From Spirochaetia bacterium (GTDB taxonomy: Bacteria; Spirochaetota; Spirochaetia; Treponematales; Rectinemataceae): a stretch of DNA of 64,000 nt. Made by a program: the position numbers and the translations under genes. The notes beneath the pieces were generated by a model that ran no database searches, was not told the DNA's origin, and worked only from the letters and a program-made list of their open reading frames with translations. Each line of letters begins with the position of its first letter. Position 1 is the stretch's first letter. This document shows positions 1 through 7,893 of this stretch, piece by piece. Location of the stretch: contig JARKOY010000079.1 of NCBI GenBank assembly GCA_029975555.1, positions 210,614 to 274,613 on the forward strand, read 5' to 3'.

Positions 1-1
1 G

Positions 2-169
2 ACGATTTTCAGCTGGCCAGGCCTGGGGCGATACATCGTCAATTCGCTCCTGACGCTCGATTATCCGGCGATAAGTGGCGGCACCATTTTCATAGCCCTG
101 ATGTATTCGGTCGTCAATCTGGCCGTGGATATTCTCTATGCGGCGGTAGACCCAAGGATGAGGGCATAA
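2..169 (+). CDS. Oligopeptide/dipeptide ABC permease, DppB/OppB-like, C-terminal end
   Basis: Only the last 55 codons are inside the window; the 5' end lies upstream. The translated tail ends in a transmembrane segment followed by YAAVDPRMRA, the typical C-terminus of DppB/OppB inner-membrane permeases (the conserved 'VDPR' ending). The stop is followed 9 bases later by a DppC/OppC-type permease, so it is the preceding gene of the same peptide importer operon. The substrate-binding protein is not in the window. Family identification rests on this short tail and on the operon context. Confidence 0.85.
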   Translation, partial: TIFSWPGLGRYIVNSLLTLDYPAISGGTIFIALMYSVVNLAVDILYAAVDPRMRA

Positions 170-178
170 GGAGCGGAT

Positions 179-1096
179 ATGAAAAAGACACCTTCGGCCG
201 CCGGCTCCACGAAAGAGACTTCCCTGAAGAAATTTCTGAACGAAAGAAAACCAATGCTGGACGATGTGAAGCACAGCATCTATCTCTGGAAAAAGACGCC
301 GCTCGCCCTCATCGGCACAGTGATAATCGGCCTGTTTTTGCTCGTCGCGCTGTTTGCGCCACTCCTTGCGCCCTATGATCCGATCGCGACGGACCTTTCC
401 CGCAAGCTGGAAGCGCCGAGCGCCGCGCATCCCTTCGGGCTCGATCAGTTCGGCAGAGACGTGCTCAGCCGAGTGATCATGGGGACCCGCATCGAGGTGC
501 AGATCATTTTCATCATTTCGATCATCAGCATTGCCATCGGGTTAATCGTTGGAATTGTGGCAGGCTATTTCGGGGGCATCGTCGACGAGATTCTCATGAG
601 GATCACCGACATTTTTCTCGCCTTTCCGCGGCTCGTGCTCGCGATGGCCTTCGCTGCGGCGCTGCGGCCCACGCTCGCGAACGCGATCGTCGCCATATCG
701 CTCGTGGAGTGGACGGTGTACGCCCGCCTCGCCCGCGCGGAAGCGATCAAGGTCAGGTCCCAGCCCTACATCGAGGCGATCAAGGCGATCGGCGCGAGCG
801 ACTTCAAGATAATGATGTTCCACGTGCTTCCGATGTCCATTTCGCCGGTCATCGTGCAGCTCACCATGCGGATGGGCACCATCATCCTCACCGCGGCAAG
901 CTTAGGCTTTTTGGGCTTAGGCGCCCAGCCGCCCCTGCCCGAATGGGGCGCAATAGTCAGCGACGGCCGCAGTTACCTCATGAACAACTGGTGGATAACC
1001 GCCTTCCCGGGCATGGCGATTGCGATCACAGTCCTCGGCTTCAATCTGCTCGGCGACGGTATACGGGACATCCTCGACCCAAGGATCAGGAGATGA
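179..1096 (+). CDS. Oligopeptide/dipeptide ABC permease, DppC/OppC-like
   Basis: A 305-residue inner-membrane permease, normal length for DppC/OppC. It has a cytoplasmic N-terminus with the OppC-type entry 'WKKTPLALIG', a first membrane segment, the 'HPFGLDQFGRDVLSRV' region typical of this family, and a C-terminal core with the EAA loop (EAIKAIGAS) that docks to the ATPases. It ends in DPRIRR, as partner permeases do. A GGAG sits before the ATG. The stop overlaps the next gene's start (ATGA), indicating translational coupling. Peptide specificity cannot be read from the sequence; nickel or oligosaccharide importers of the same family are possible. Confidence 0.93.
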   Translation: MKKTPSAAGSTKETSLKKFLNERKPMLDDVKHSIYLWKKTPLALIGTVIIGLFLLVALFAPLLAPYDPIATDLSRKLEAPSAAHPFGLDQFGRDVLSRVIMGTRIEVQIIFIISIISIAIGLIVGIVAGYFGGIVDEILMRITDIFLAFPRLVLAMAFAAALRPTLANAIVAISLVEWTVYARLARAEAIKVRSQPYIEAIKAIGASDFKIMMFHVLPMSISPVIVQLTMRMGTIILTAASLGFLGLGAQPPLPEWGAIVSDGRSYLMNNWWITAFPGMAIAITVLGFNLLGDGIRDILDPRIRR

Positions 1097-2109
1097 CGAT
1101 GCAGCGACGAAGGGGTGATTTGCTCGATATCTCGGGCCTGAAGGTTGTCTTTGACACGTACGCAGGGCAGGTCAAGGCGCTCAACGGCGTCGAGCTCTGG
1201 ATGAACCACGGCGAGCGCCTGGGCGTGGTCGGCGAGACGGGCTGCGGTAAGTCCGTGACCGCACTGTCGGTCATGCGGTTGATCGATGAGCCGGGCAAGA
1301 TAATCGAGGGGAACATTCTTTTTGAGGGAAAGGACCTGACGGCCCTGTCCGAAGGCGAGCTCAACATGATCCGAGGAAAGGATATCGCGATGATATTCCA
1401 GGAGCCGGTCGCGGCGCTCAACCCCGTGATGAAGGTCGGCGCCCAGATTGTGGAGAACATCGAGTGGCAGCGAAAGTCTGCGGCCCAGGAGCGAGGTTCT
1501 CCGTTGCAGACTGTTCAGATAATGCGCGACATGCTGAAGTTTGTAGGACTGGACTGGCAGAGGACAGAAAATCTCTATCCCCATGAATTGAGCGGCGGCA
1601 TGGCGCAGCGAGTCATGATCGCGATGGCCCTGTCCTCAAAGCCGAAACTTCTTATCGCTGACGAGCCCACATCGGCGCTCGACGTCACGATTCAGGCTCA
1701 GATACTCAACCTTCTCAACAGCCTTGTGAAGGAGACGCGGACGGCCGTCCTGCTCATTACGCACGCGATGGGTGTCGCGGCCCAGTTCTGCGATTTTATT
1801 GCGGTGATGTACGCGGGCAATGTCGTGGAATACGGCTCTCTCCATGCGATTTTCGACAATCCGCTCCATCCTTACACGAAGGGGCTGTTGAAGGCGGTGC
1901 CGAAGATTGGCAGGACCGACGAACTGCAGAGCATCCCTGGCATTGTGCCCGATCTGATCGACCCCCCGAGCGGGTGCCGCTTCCATCCCCGCTGTCCGCA
2001 CCGCGGACCGGCGTGCGACAAGGCTCAGCCGCGCTTTGAGCCGGTGGGAGGCGAATCGGAAGCCGACAGGCACCACGTTGCCTGTTTTCTGTATCAAAAA
2101 GACCACTAA
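1093..2109 (+). CDS. Oligopeptide/dipeptide ABC ATPase, DppD/OppD-like
   Basis: A 338-residue ATPase. The start at 1093 overlaps the upstream permease stop; the frame is open further upstream but that part lies inside the permease gene. Walker A is GETGCGKS, the signature is LSGGMAQR, and Walker B is LLIADEPTSALD, followed by a switch His (LITHAMG). The C-terminus carries the OppD/F extension with SGCRFHPRCP and a later Cys, known in this family to hold a [4Fe-4S] cluster. It pairs with the second ATPase 14 bases downstream to form the heterodimeric motor of a peptide importer. Confidence 0.94.
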   Translation: MTMQRRRGDLLDISGLKVVFDTYAGQVKALNGVELWMNHGERLGVVGETGCGKSVTALSVMRLIDEPGKIIEGNILFEGKDLTALSEGELNMIRGKDIAMIFQEPVAALNPVMKVGAQIVENIEWQRKSAAQERGSPLQTVQIMRDMLKFVGLDWQRTENLYPHELSGGMAQRVMIAMALSSKPKLLIADEPTSALDVTIQAQILNLLNSLVKETRTAVLLITHAMGVAAQFCDFIAVMYAGNVVEYGSLHAIFDNPLHPYTKGLLKAVPKIGRTDELQSIPGIVPDLIDPPSGCRFHPRCPHRGPACDKAQPRFEPVGGESEADRHHVACFLYQKDH

Positions 2110-2123
2110 GAGGAACCGACACG

Positions 2124-3119
2124 ATGCAAGCAGCTACGGAAAGGGAAGGCAGAGAGATTCTGATTCAGGCGAAGCATCTGAAAAAGCTGTTCGCCGTCAA
2201 GAAGAATTTTTATTCTCGTCCGCTGTATGTGAAGGCCGTCGACGACTGCAATTTCTCAATCAGGAAGAACACCGTGTTCGGCATCGTGGGAGAATCCGGC
2301 TCCGGCAAGACGACGCTCGGCCGCGTCATTTTGCGTCTCATCGAGGCGACGAACGGCACCGTGGTGTTCGACGACACCGACCTGATGTCATTGTCCAGCC
2401 AGGAACTGAGGCTCTTCAGGCGGCGCATGCAGATTATATCGCAGGACCCCTATAACTCGCTGCACCCCCGGAAGGTGGTCAAGAAGCTCATCGGCGAGGG
2501 CCTTCAGCTCCATTTTCAGCTTTCTTCCCAAGAAATCAACGAGCGCGTCAAGCATATCCTCACCCTGGTCGGGCTGCGGGAAGAGCACATGTACCGCTAT
2601 CCTCACGAATTTTCCGGCGGGCAGCGGCAGCGGATCGCCATAGCCCGAGCCCTGGTTTTGAAGCCCGAGTTCATTGTTCTGGACGAACCTACATCGGCCT
2701 TGGACGTGTCGGTGCAGGCCGTCATCCTCAAGATGCTCAAGGAGCTCAAGCGGGATTTTGCCCTCACCTACATGCTGATCACCCACGATCTTGCGGTCAT
2801 CGACTACATGGCCGACGATGTCGCGGTGATGTACCTAGGGCAGATCGTCGAGATGGGCTCCAAAGACGACATTTTCTTGAGGACCGCGCACCCCTACGCC
2901 CGTCTCCTGATCGACTCGGTTCCTCCGCCCACTCCGAGCGAACACTGGAGTGGCAAGGTGCTGAGCGGAGAAATTCCGAGCCCCATCCACGTGCCTTCAG
3001 GCTGCAGATTTCATCCCCGCTGCCCACAGGCCAAGGATATCTGCGCGAAAGAAGAGCCCATCCTCTCCGAACTGCAGCCTGGGCACTTCGTAAAATGCCA
3101 CTTTCCCCTTGGTTCGTAG
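2124..3119 (+). CDS. Oligopeptide/dipeptide ABC ATPase, DppF/OppF-like
   Basis: A 331-residue ATPase, last gene of the peptide importer operon. Walker A is GESGSGKTT, the signature is FSGGQRQR, and Walker B is IVLDEPTSALD. The C-terminal extension again contains SGCRFHPRCP and a second Cys, as in OppF/DppF. The start is 14 bases after the previous stop. It faces the convergent serine hydrolase gene; the 68-base gap shows no T-tailed hairpin. Assignment to F rather than D rests on gene order and on the N-terminal 'YVKAVDDCNFSI' stretch. Confidence 0.94.
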   Translation: MQAATEREGREILIQAKHLKKLFAVKKNFYSRPLYVKAVDDCNFSIRKNTVFGIVGESGSGKTTLGRVILRLIEATNGTVVFDDTDLMSLSSQELRLFRRRMQIISQDPYNSLHPRKVVKKLIGEGLQLHFQLSSQEINERVKHILTLVGLREEHMYRYPHEFSGGQRQRIAIARALVLKPEFIVLDEPTSALDVSVQAVILKMLKELKRDFALTYMLITHDLAVIDYMADDVAVMYLGQIVEMGSKDDIFLRTAHPYARLLIDSVPPPTPSEHWSGKVLSGEIPSPIHVPSGCRFHPRCPQAKDICAKEEPILSELQPGHFVKCHFPLGS

Positions 3120-3187
3120 GGCGCCGTACGATGCGGGTGGCGCTGCGCCATGTATGTAATCCGCGCGCCCTAGCGACCCAGCGCCCT

Positions 3188-4588
3188 TCATCGGACCTTA
3201 TGGTATCTGTTTCGCTCCACATAGAGATCGAGCCCCTCCGGCGTCTCCTGAAACTCCACTGGCTGGCGCGCGCCCTCTGACCAGATGTAAAAACGATCAT
3301 CCGCCATGGTGTCATCCTCGGGGATGAGGGGAACGACCGTGTCCTGAAACTCGTCCTTTTGTTCAAGATAGAGCAGCCCACCCTTCGCAAAGACGCGCGC
3401 GGCAAGGGGGCAGCGGTACGCCTCGTAGGTTCCAGAGAGAACGTTCATTCTTTTTTTAATGGCGAGCGGAGGAATTGCCTCAAAAGGATCGAGGCCGAGG
3501 AGGGCGGCGAGGATCCCTTCGGCGATGGCCGCGTGCGGAAGCCCCGACGTGTTGGCGAGCATCACGACGCCGATTTCTTTCCGCGGGAGGAAGGCGGTGT
3601 ACGCGGTGGAAACGTCGATCGAGCCGCCGTGGGCCACCAAGGGGGTGCCAAAAAAGTCTTCAGTGACGACCCAGCCGTAGCCGTAACCGTTGTTTCCGTA
3701 GTGCGAAGAAGGCCTGGCGATATGGCTTTTCTGCATGCTTTCCAGCGACGCGGGCGACAGTAGCCTTGTCGTGCCGGTGGGGATATTGGCCGCCACGAAT
3801 TTGGCCATGTCCCGCACCGACGAGATGAGGCCTCCGGCCGAGAGCATGAAAGAGAATTCTGGGTTCTGAGCAAGATCCGGATAGGGAAAGGAAGCCGGCT
3901 CCCCGCTGCCGTCCGGTTTGGCCAGATAAGGCTGCATCCTGTCGGCGTCCGCTTCGTAGCGGGAGCGGACGAAGGTGGAGCGGGCCATTCCGAGGGGCTT
4001 TAAAATATTTTCTTCGACGAATTCGTGGAAGGGCATCTCTCCCAGAATCTGGACGATGTGCCCGAGCATCCGGTAACTCTCATTGCTGTAGAAAAAGCGC
4101 TCGCCCGGGCCCTGCGTCATTTCCTTCTGTGCACCGTTTACCCACGCATAGAAGTCGGCGCTGTCCGCGAGCGGAAAGCGCGAGGGGACGCCCAGCCCCT
4201 CTCCTATGAGCGACTCCGAGGTCGAGAGCGCGGGCAGCCCGGAGGCATGGCTGAGGAGGTGGCGGATCTGTATGTCGCCTTTCGGGGCGCGGATTTTGAA
4301 GGGGATGTAGCGGTCAACGGGGTCGTCGAGGCTCAGCATGCCCCGCTCGGCCAAAAGCAGGATCGCGGTGGCGACAAAGGCCTTTGTACAGGAGCCGATG
4401 CCGTAGAGCGTGTCCGGCGTCGCGGGAAGGGACAGTTCGCGGTTTCGCAGGCCGAAGCCATTTTCGTAGACGATGTCCATGCCGCGTATCACTGCGACGC
4501 TGCATCCAGGCGTCTTCGTCTCGCGCATGGCATCGGGGACGTAGCTTTCTATGAAGCGGATGGCCCTGGAGGTATCTGTAGGGTTCAT
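3188..4588 (-). CDS. Serine hydrolase, beta-lactamase/class C PBP-like
   Basis: A 466-residue protein of the beta-lactamase family (PF00144). The active-site SxxK motif is seen as SCTK in 'GIGSCTKAFVATAI', and the YxN motif as YSNES. The C-terminal about 100 residues form a small beta domain, as in esterase or D-aminopeptidase-type members. No signal peptide is evident, so it is probably a cytoplasmic esterase or peptidase, not an antibiotic-resistance enzyme. The ATG at 4588 has GAGG just upstream; an in-frame TTG lies 7 codons earlier. It has its own promoter (4619-4647) and lies downstream of the metal ABC operon on the same strand. Confidence 0.88.
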   Translation of the reverse strand: MNPTDTSRAIRFIESYVPDAMRETKTPGCSVAVIRGMDIVYENGFGLRNRELSLPATPDTLYGIGSCTKAFVATAILLLAERGMLSLDDPVDRYIPFKIRAPKGDIQIRHLLSHASGLPALSTSESLIGEGLGVPSRFPLADSADFYAWVNGAQKEMTQGPGERFFYSNESYRMLGHIVQILGEMPFHEFVEENILKPLGMARSTFVRSRYEADADRMQPYLAKPDGSGEPASFPYPDLAQNPEFSFMLSAGGLISSVRDMAKFVAANIPTGTTRLLSPASLESMQKSHIARPSSHYGNNGYGYGWVVTEDFFGTPLVAHGGSIDVSTAYTAFLPRKEIGVVMLANTSGLPHAAIAEGILAALLGLDPFEAIPPLAIKKRMNVLSGTYEAYRCPLAARVFAKGGLLYLEQKDEFQDTVVPLIPEDDTMADDRFYIWSEGARQPVEFQETPEGLDLYVERNRYHKVR

Positions 4589-4618
4589 GTGGAGATCCTC
4601 ATCGATCAAAATTTAAGT

Positions 4619-4647
4619 ATTATAGTCGGGAATTCATTTCCTGATAA
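4619..4647 (-). promoter_or_regulatory. Predicted sigma70-type promoter of the serine hydrolase
   Basis: Read on the minus strand: TTATCA (4642-4647), a 17-base spacer, then TATAAT (4619-4624). The spacer contains the small palindrome GGAAATGAATTCC. The -10 box is about 30 bases before the ATG at 4588, which has a GAGG ribosome binding site. Confidence 0.5.
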
Positions 4648-4670
4648 AGGATGCATCGAAAAATTTTACA

Positions 4671-5492
4671 TCATTTTTTCCGACGCACCCTAAGACCTTT
4701 GCACCCGAGCACAAGGACGCTGCCCACCACGATGATGGCGGGGCTCGTCGGTAGGTCAAAGAGTACGGCGAGGGCGAAGCCTGCTAGGTTGCTGCACACA
4801 CCGAAGATCGACGCGAGCACCATCGTGGGCCTAAAGTTTTTCTTAAGGGACTGCGCCGCGAGCGCGGGGAGCAGTGTCACGGCGTCTACCATGAGCGCCC
4901 CCGTGATCCGGATGCCCAGCCCTATACCTGTGCAGACCATCACCAGGATTCCCGTATACACAACTGTCGCCGGAAAGCCGAATGCGAACGCGGTCTCCCT
5001 GTCGAAGAGAACCGCGGCGATGGGCCTCAGAAAGCAGAGGCTGCCGATCAGGATCAAGGCCGAGGCGATCACGACGAGGAGGACTTCTTCCTTCTCGATG
5101 GCGAGCACGTTGCCCCAGAAAAGATTGAAGGCATCAATGGCGTGGATGTTGGTCTTGTAGAACAGAATGAACACGATGCCGAGGCTCGCTGTCATGAGGA
5201 GGGCCATGGCACCTCCCGAGCTGCCGCCCGAAGCGCTACTCGACGCGCGCGAACTCAGGCCGGAGACGATAAACCCTGCGGCGACGGAGAAAAGGACGGC
5301 GAAGAACATCGGGTCGACGCCCACGATGAGCCCCACCGTCGCGCCGAGCAGCGAAAGGTGCATCACACCGAATCGAACTGGTATAAGCTCCAGCGAGAGG
5401 ATGTAGACTCCCAGAAGGGGGAACGCCACCCCGCAGGCGAACAGCGCGACGATCGCCCGGCTGAAGGCCGGGATATGGAACAGCTCCATCAT
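4671..5492 (-). CDS. Metal ABC transporter permease, ZnuB/TroC-like
   Basis: A 273-residue inner-membrane protein with about eight hydrophobic segments, of the ABC-3 permease family that moves Zn, Mn or Fe. Family features include the 'SLELIPVRFGVMHLSLLGATVGLI' style segment and the late 'GIGLGIRITGALMVDAVTLLPALAAQ' region. The chosen start (ATG at 5492) overlaps the ATPase stop (ATGA), giving translational coupling. An in-frame extension upstream lies within the ATPase gene and is unlikely. It is the last gene of the DUF3842-binding protein-ATPase-permease operon. Confidence 0.88.
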   Translation of the reverse strand: MMELFHIPAFSRAIVALFACGVAFPLLGVYILSLELIPVRFGVMHLSLLGATVGLIVGVDPMFFAVLFSVAAGFIVSGLSSRASSSASGGSSGGAMALLMTASLGIVFILFYKTNIHAIDAFNLFWGNVLAIEKEEVLLVVIASALILIGSLCFLRPIAAVLFDRETAFAFGFPATVVYTGILVMVCTGIGLGIRITGALMVDAVTLLPALAAQSLKKNFRPTMVLASIFGVCSNLAGFALAVLFDLPTSPAIIVVGSVLVLGCKGLRVRRKK

Positions 5493-6331
5493 ACTTCCTG
5501 CCCTTCCGTATTCGCGAGGAAAGTGCTGGCGTCGAGAAGTCTCGCGGTTTTTTTCTCGAAGAGGAGGAGCGAATCGCACAGGGCCATGAGCGCGCGGTCG
5601 TGCGTAACGAGGATCAGGGGAGTGCCCGACGCTGCCAGCGAGCGTATGAGGGTGCGCATGGCCGACTGCCCCTCCTGGTCGAGGAAGGAGCCTGGCTCAT
5701 CGAAGAGGTAGAGCTCAGGCTGTGCCGCCATCGCCCGCGCGATCGACACCCGCTGGAACTGCCCTCCCGACAGATCTTGGACAGCCTTGTCGGCGATGTC
5801 CTCGAGGCCGCAGTATGCGATGGCGGCTTCCACTGCCTCGCGGTCGGCGCGGGTAAAGCGGCCGGTTAGCCCGCATCTGCCCAGCCTGCCGAACGAGACA
5901 GCCTCTCGGACCGATATCCGCAGCTGCCCCGAACTTCCTTCCGGGCGGTTCTGGGGAATATACGCGAGCCTCTTGCGCGTCTTTGCAAAGGAGGCCTTCC
6001 GGGTGTCGACGCCCAAAAGCCGTAGCTCGCCGCTGAGCGGAGGCAGAAGGCCGAGGCAGGTTTTGAGGAGCGTCGTCTTGCCGGCGCCGTTGGGTCCGAC
6101 GAAGCCGAGGACCGCAGGCCTCTTGTCTGCGCCTGGCGGCAGTGGTTCTCCTGCTGGCGCGGGGAAGTCGATGCAGATGCCGCGCACGATCGGTTCGCGG
6201 TACCCTATGGAGAGTTCCTTTGCCGACAGGACGGGCGACCAGCCGCGAGTGGTCTCATTCGGATAGCTGTGCATGTGCGTCCGACCTAATGCTGTCCACC
6301 GCTGTTCGGCCCGCGCCGCGCACGGCTTCAT
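5489..6331 (-). CDS. Metal ABC transporter ATPase, ZnuC/TroB-like
   Basis: An ATPase of 280 residues from the first in-frame ATG. Walker A is GPNGAGKTT, Q-loop region IPQNRPEG, signature LSGGQFQR, and Walker B LYLFDEPGSFLD, with the switch His in LVTHDRAL. It is about 25 residues longer at the N-terminus than usual ZnuC proteins, so the ATG at 6274 is an alternative start; neither has a strong ribosome binding site. It sits between the metal-binding protein and the permease, with which it overlaps. Metal specificity cannot be read from the ATPase. Confidence 0.88.
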   Translation of the reverse strand: MKPCAARAEQRWTALGRTHMHSYPNETTRGWSPVLSAKELSIGYREPIVRGICIDFPAPAGEPLPPGADKRPAVLGFVGPNGAGKTTLLKTCLGLLPPLSGELRLLGVDTRKASFAKTRKRLAYIPQNRPEGSSGQLRISVREAVSFGRLGRCGLTGRFTRADREAVEAAIAYCGLEDIADKAVQDLSGGQFQRVSIARAMAAQPELYLFDEPGSFLDQEGQSAMRTLIRSLAASGTPLILVTHDRALMALCDSLLLFEKKTARLLDASTFLANTEGQEV

Positions 6332-6360
6332 CCGCGTTGTACGGGGCGCCTGTCACCATC

Positions 6361-7122
6361 CTATTTCCCACTTTGCCTCAGAATAGCTTTTTCGTTGTAC
6401 AGGAAAACATCCTCGATCGTGCGCGTGCCGTCCTTTCCAGGGAAATTGATGAGCACGACGTAAGGGACGCCGAGGCTCTCCGCCAAGGCCTTTCCCCCTG
6501 GGTTGTGGTAGTTGTCGATCACCATGGCCGGCTTCTTCTTTATGAGGTCGAGGACGACTGCCGGGGAAGGCTCTCCGGGGCCGAAGGTTCCCACGACATC
6601 GAGGCCCAGCCAGTTCACAAAGGTCTTCATGTAGGCCTGAACAACGACTCGTTTGTCCGGCAGCGCCGCGGCGACCTCGGAGCGCAGCTTTTCCGTAAAG
6701 GACGTAAAGGCCTGCGCCCACCGTGCCTGTTCTTCGGTGGTCCCCAGGGCTTCGGCGATCTTTTTCGATTCGGCGATTATGGTGGAGGGAACATTGTCGG
6801 TGTAGACCGTGATGAGCTTCAGGTTGCTGTTCTGGGCCGTCTCCGCCAGTTTCTTGGCGAATTTTTCGTAGCCGGAATAGACGATGAGCGATGCGTGCTG
6901 GACGGCGAGGAGGTCAGAAGGTTTAATCTCGTATTCAGGCGGATGCTGGAGCTCGAAAGGCGCGATGGTCACGACGTTCTTTGCCCCTGCGGCGATCGCG
7001 AAGGCCTGGACCCAGGATGTAGAGGCGATGACGGGGCGTTCCTGGGCCGCAAGCGGCAAGCCCAGAAGGCAGAGCAGCGCCAGAAGGAGTGGCGCTCGGT
7101 GGTGAGCATGTCGAGTAGTCAT
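6361..7122 (-). CDS. Metal ABC transporter substrate-binding protein, ZnuA/TroA-like
   Basis: A 253-residue periplasmic binding protein of the cluster A-I type. The ATG at 7122 has AAAGGA eight bases upstream and starts a clear signal peptide (hydrophobic LLLALLCLLGLPLAAQ). The mature protein has the family's first metal-ligand region as 'QHPPEYEIKPSDL', with His where ZnuA/TroA have HPHEYE, and a later conserved 'DNYHNPGGK'. No His-rich loop is present, which argues mildly against a classical Zn importer; Mn, Fe or Co are possible. It delivers metal to the permease/ATPase encoded downstream. Confidence 0.87.
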   Translation of the reverse strand: MTTRHAHHRAPLLLALLCLLGLPLAAQERPVIASTSWVQAFAIAAGAKNVVTIAPFELQHPPEYEIKPSDLLAVQHASLIVYSGYEKFAKKLAETAQNSNLKLITVYTDNVPSTIIAESKKIAEALGTTEEQARWAQAFTSFTEKLRSEVAAALPDKRVVVQAYMKTFVNWLGLDVVGTFGPGEPSPAVVLDLIKKKPAMVIDNYHNPGGKALAESLGVPYVVLINFPGKDGTRTIEDVFLYNEKAILRQSGK

Positions 7123-7316
7123 AGAGAATCCTTTGGAACAAGAGATACAGGCAGGCTTCGTGCGCGCCATGTGGAGTGTTCCTGACACCCCGATCTCGCC
7201 CTGCGACCGGAGAGGCGACGCTTCCCGGCCGCATTTTGACAAAGTATCCGCGCAATGAACGGGGCGGAGCAATGAATATTGCGGGCTCCAGCCTTCAGAC
7301 CGGAGGCTTTTCTCGG
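7123..7316 (-). other. 194-base leader/intergenic region before the metal-binding protein gene
   Basis: Non-coding gap between the DUF3842 gene and the binding-protein gene on the minus strand. It is GC-rich and can form hairpins on the minus strand: GTGT-CAGGA-ACAC (7176-7188) and a TCGCC/GGCGA pairing around 7190-7220. On the plus strand AGCCT/AGGCT (about 7290-7308) is followed by TTTT. It could be a leader with a regulatory role or a processed spacer. I could not match it to a known riboswitch. Confidence 0.3.
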
Positions 7317-7754
7317 CTATTTTTCTATCACATCCGCGAGTTCAGAGGCAAGAAGGCCGACCGCCTCATCGATGAGCTTCGAAAGCGGGACAGAGAGCAT
7401 GCCGGCAAGCGTGAAGTGTGGCTGGTTCACCGGAAGCAATATTTTTTTGCACCGGGCGGCCATGACGGCCTGGGCCATCGCCGGCGTTATTTCCCCCATC
7501 ATGGAGTCGGGGAGCACTATTCCGAGAGGGCCGAGAATGACTTGCCCCGTATCGATCGAAACCCGTATGGCGTTTTCACCGCTCGCGCCGCGGTCGGCGC
7601 CCGCCTTCAGTATCTGTTCCGTCGCGGCGGCGTTCGTGCCGAGGGCCACAATTTCGACGCGCGAACCCAAAATTTGTCGGACTTTTGAGCACAACTGCGC
7701 TCCGATGCCTCCGCCGAGCCCGTCGACGACGACAATGATAGGCTTGTTCTGCAT
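7317..7754 (-). CDS. DUF3842 family protein
   Basis: A 145-residue small protein. The N-terminus reads PIIVVVDGLGGGIGAQL, the glycine-rich hallmark of the DUF3842 family, resembling a nucleotide-binding loop. The rest is alternating alpha/beta with no membrane segments. Function is unknown in the family. The chosen ATG (7754) is only 8 bases from a good -10 box and lacks a ribosome binding site; an in-frame TTG lies 12 codons upstream, inside the promoter. It heads the run into the metal ABC transporter genes, so a link to metal homeostasis is a reasonable guess but unproven. Confidence 0.8.
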   Translation of the reverse strand: MQNKPIIVVVDGLGGGIGAQLCSKVRQILGSRVEIVALGTNAAATEQILKAGADRGASGENAIRVSIDTGQVILGPLGIVLPDSMMGEITPAMAQAVMAARCKKILLPVNQPHFTLAGMLSVPLSKLIDEAVGLLASELADVIEK

Positions 7755-7762
7755 AGAAAAAG

Positions 7763-7790
7763 AATATAGGTAAAATATCCTACCTTGCAA
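7763..7790 (-). promoter_or_regulatory. Promoter of DUF3842-metal ABC operon with embedded DtxR-like operator
   Basis: On the minus strand TTGCAA (7785-7790), a 16-base spacer and TATATT (7763-7768). The spacer is almost filled by the palindrome AGGTA-NN-ATAT-NN-TACCT (7768-7785), 14 of 18 positions symmetric. Its AGGT...ACCT arms resemble the DtxR/IdeR/MntR operator consensus (TTAGGTTAG-CTAACCTAA). The -10 ends 8 bases before the ATG, so the mRNA is probably leaderless. Confidence 0.55.
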
Positions 7791-7893
7791 TGCGGCGTTT
7801 ACCCTATTTCAGTATCAAAAAATGAAGAGTAAGGTGGTAAAGAGCGCGAGTGGTAGTCGCCCGCGCTTATTCGCAGATACCGGAGGAACACGC

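Noticed and set aside
7123..7316. Possible cobalamin riboswitch ahead of the metal-binding protein gene
   Set aside because: The GGGAA and GTCAGGA-like words are there, but the conserved CCCGCNACTGT core and P-stems are missing.
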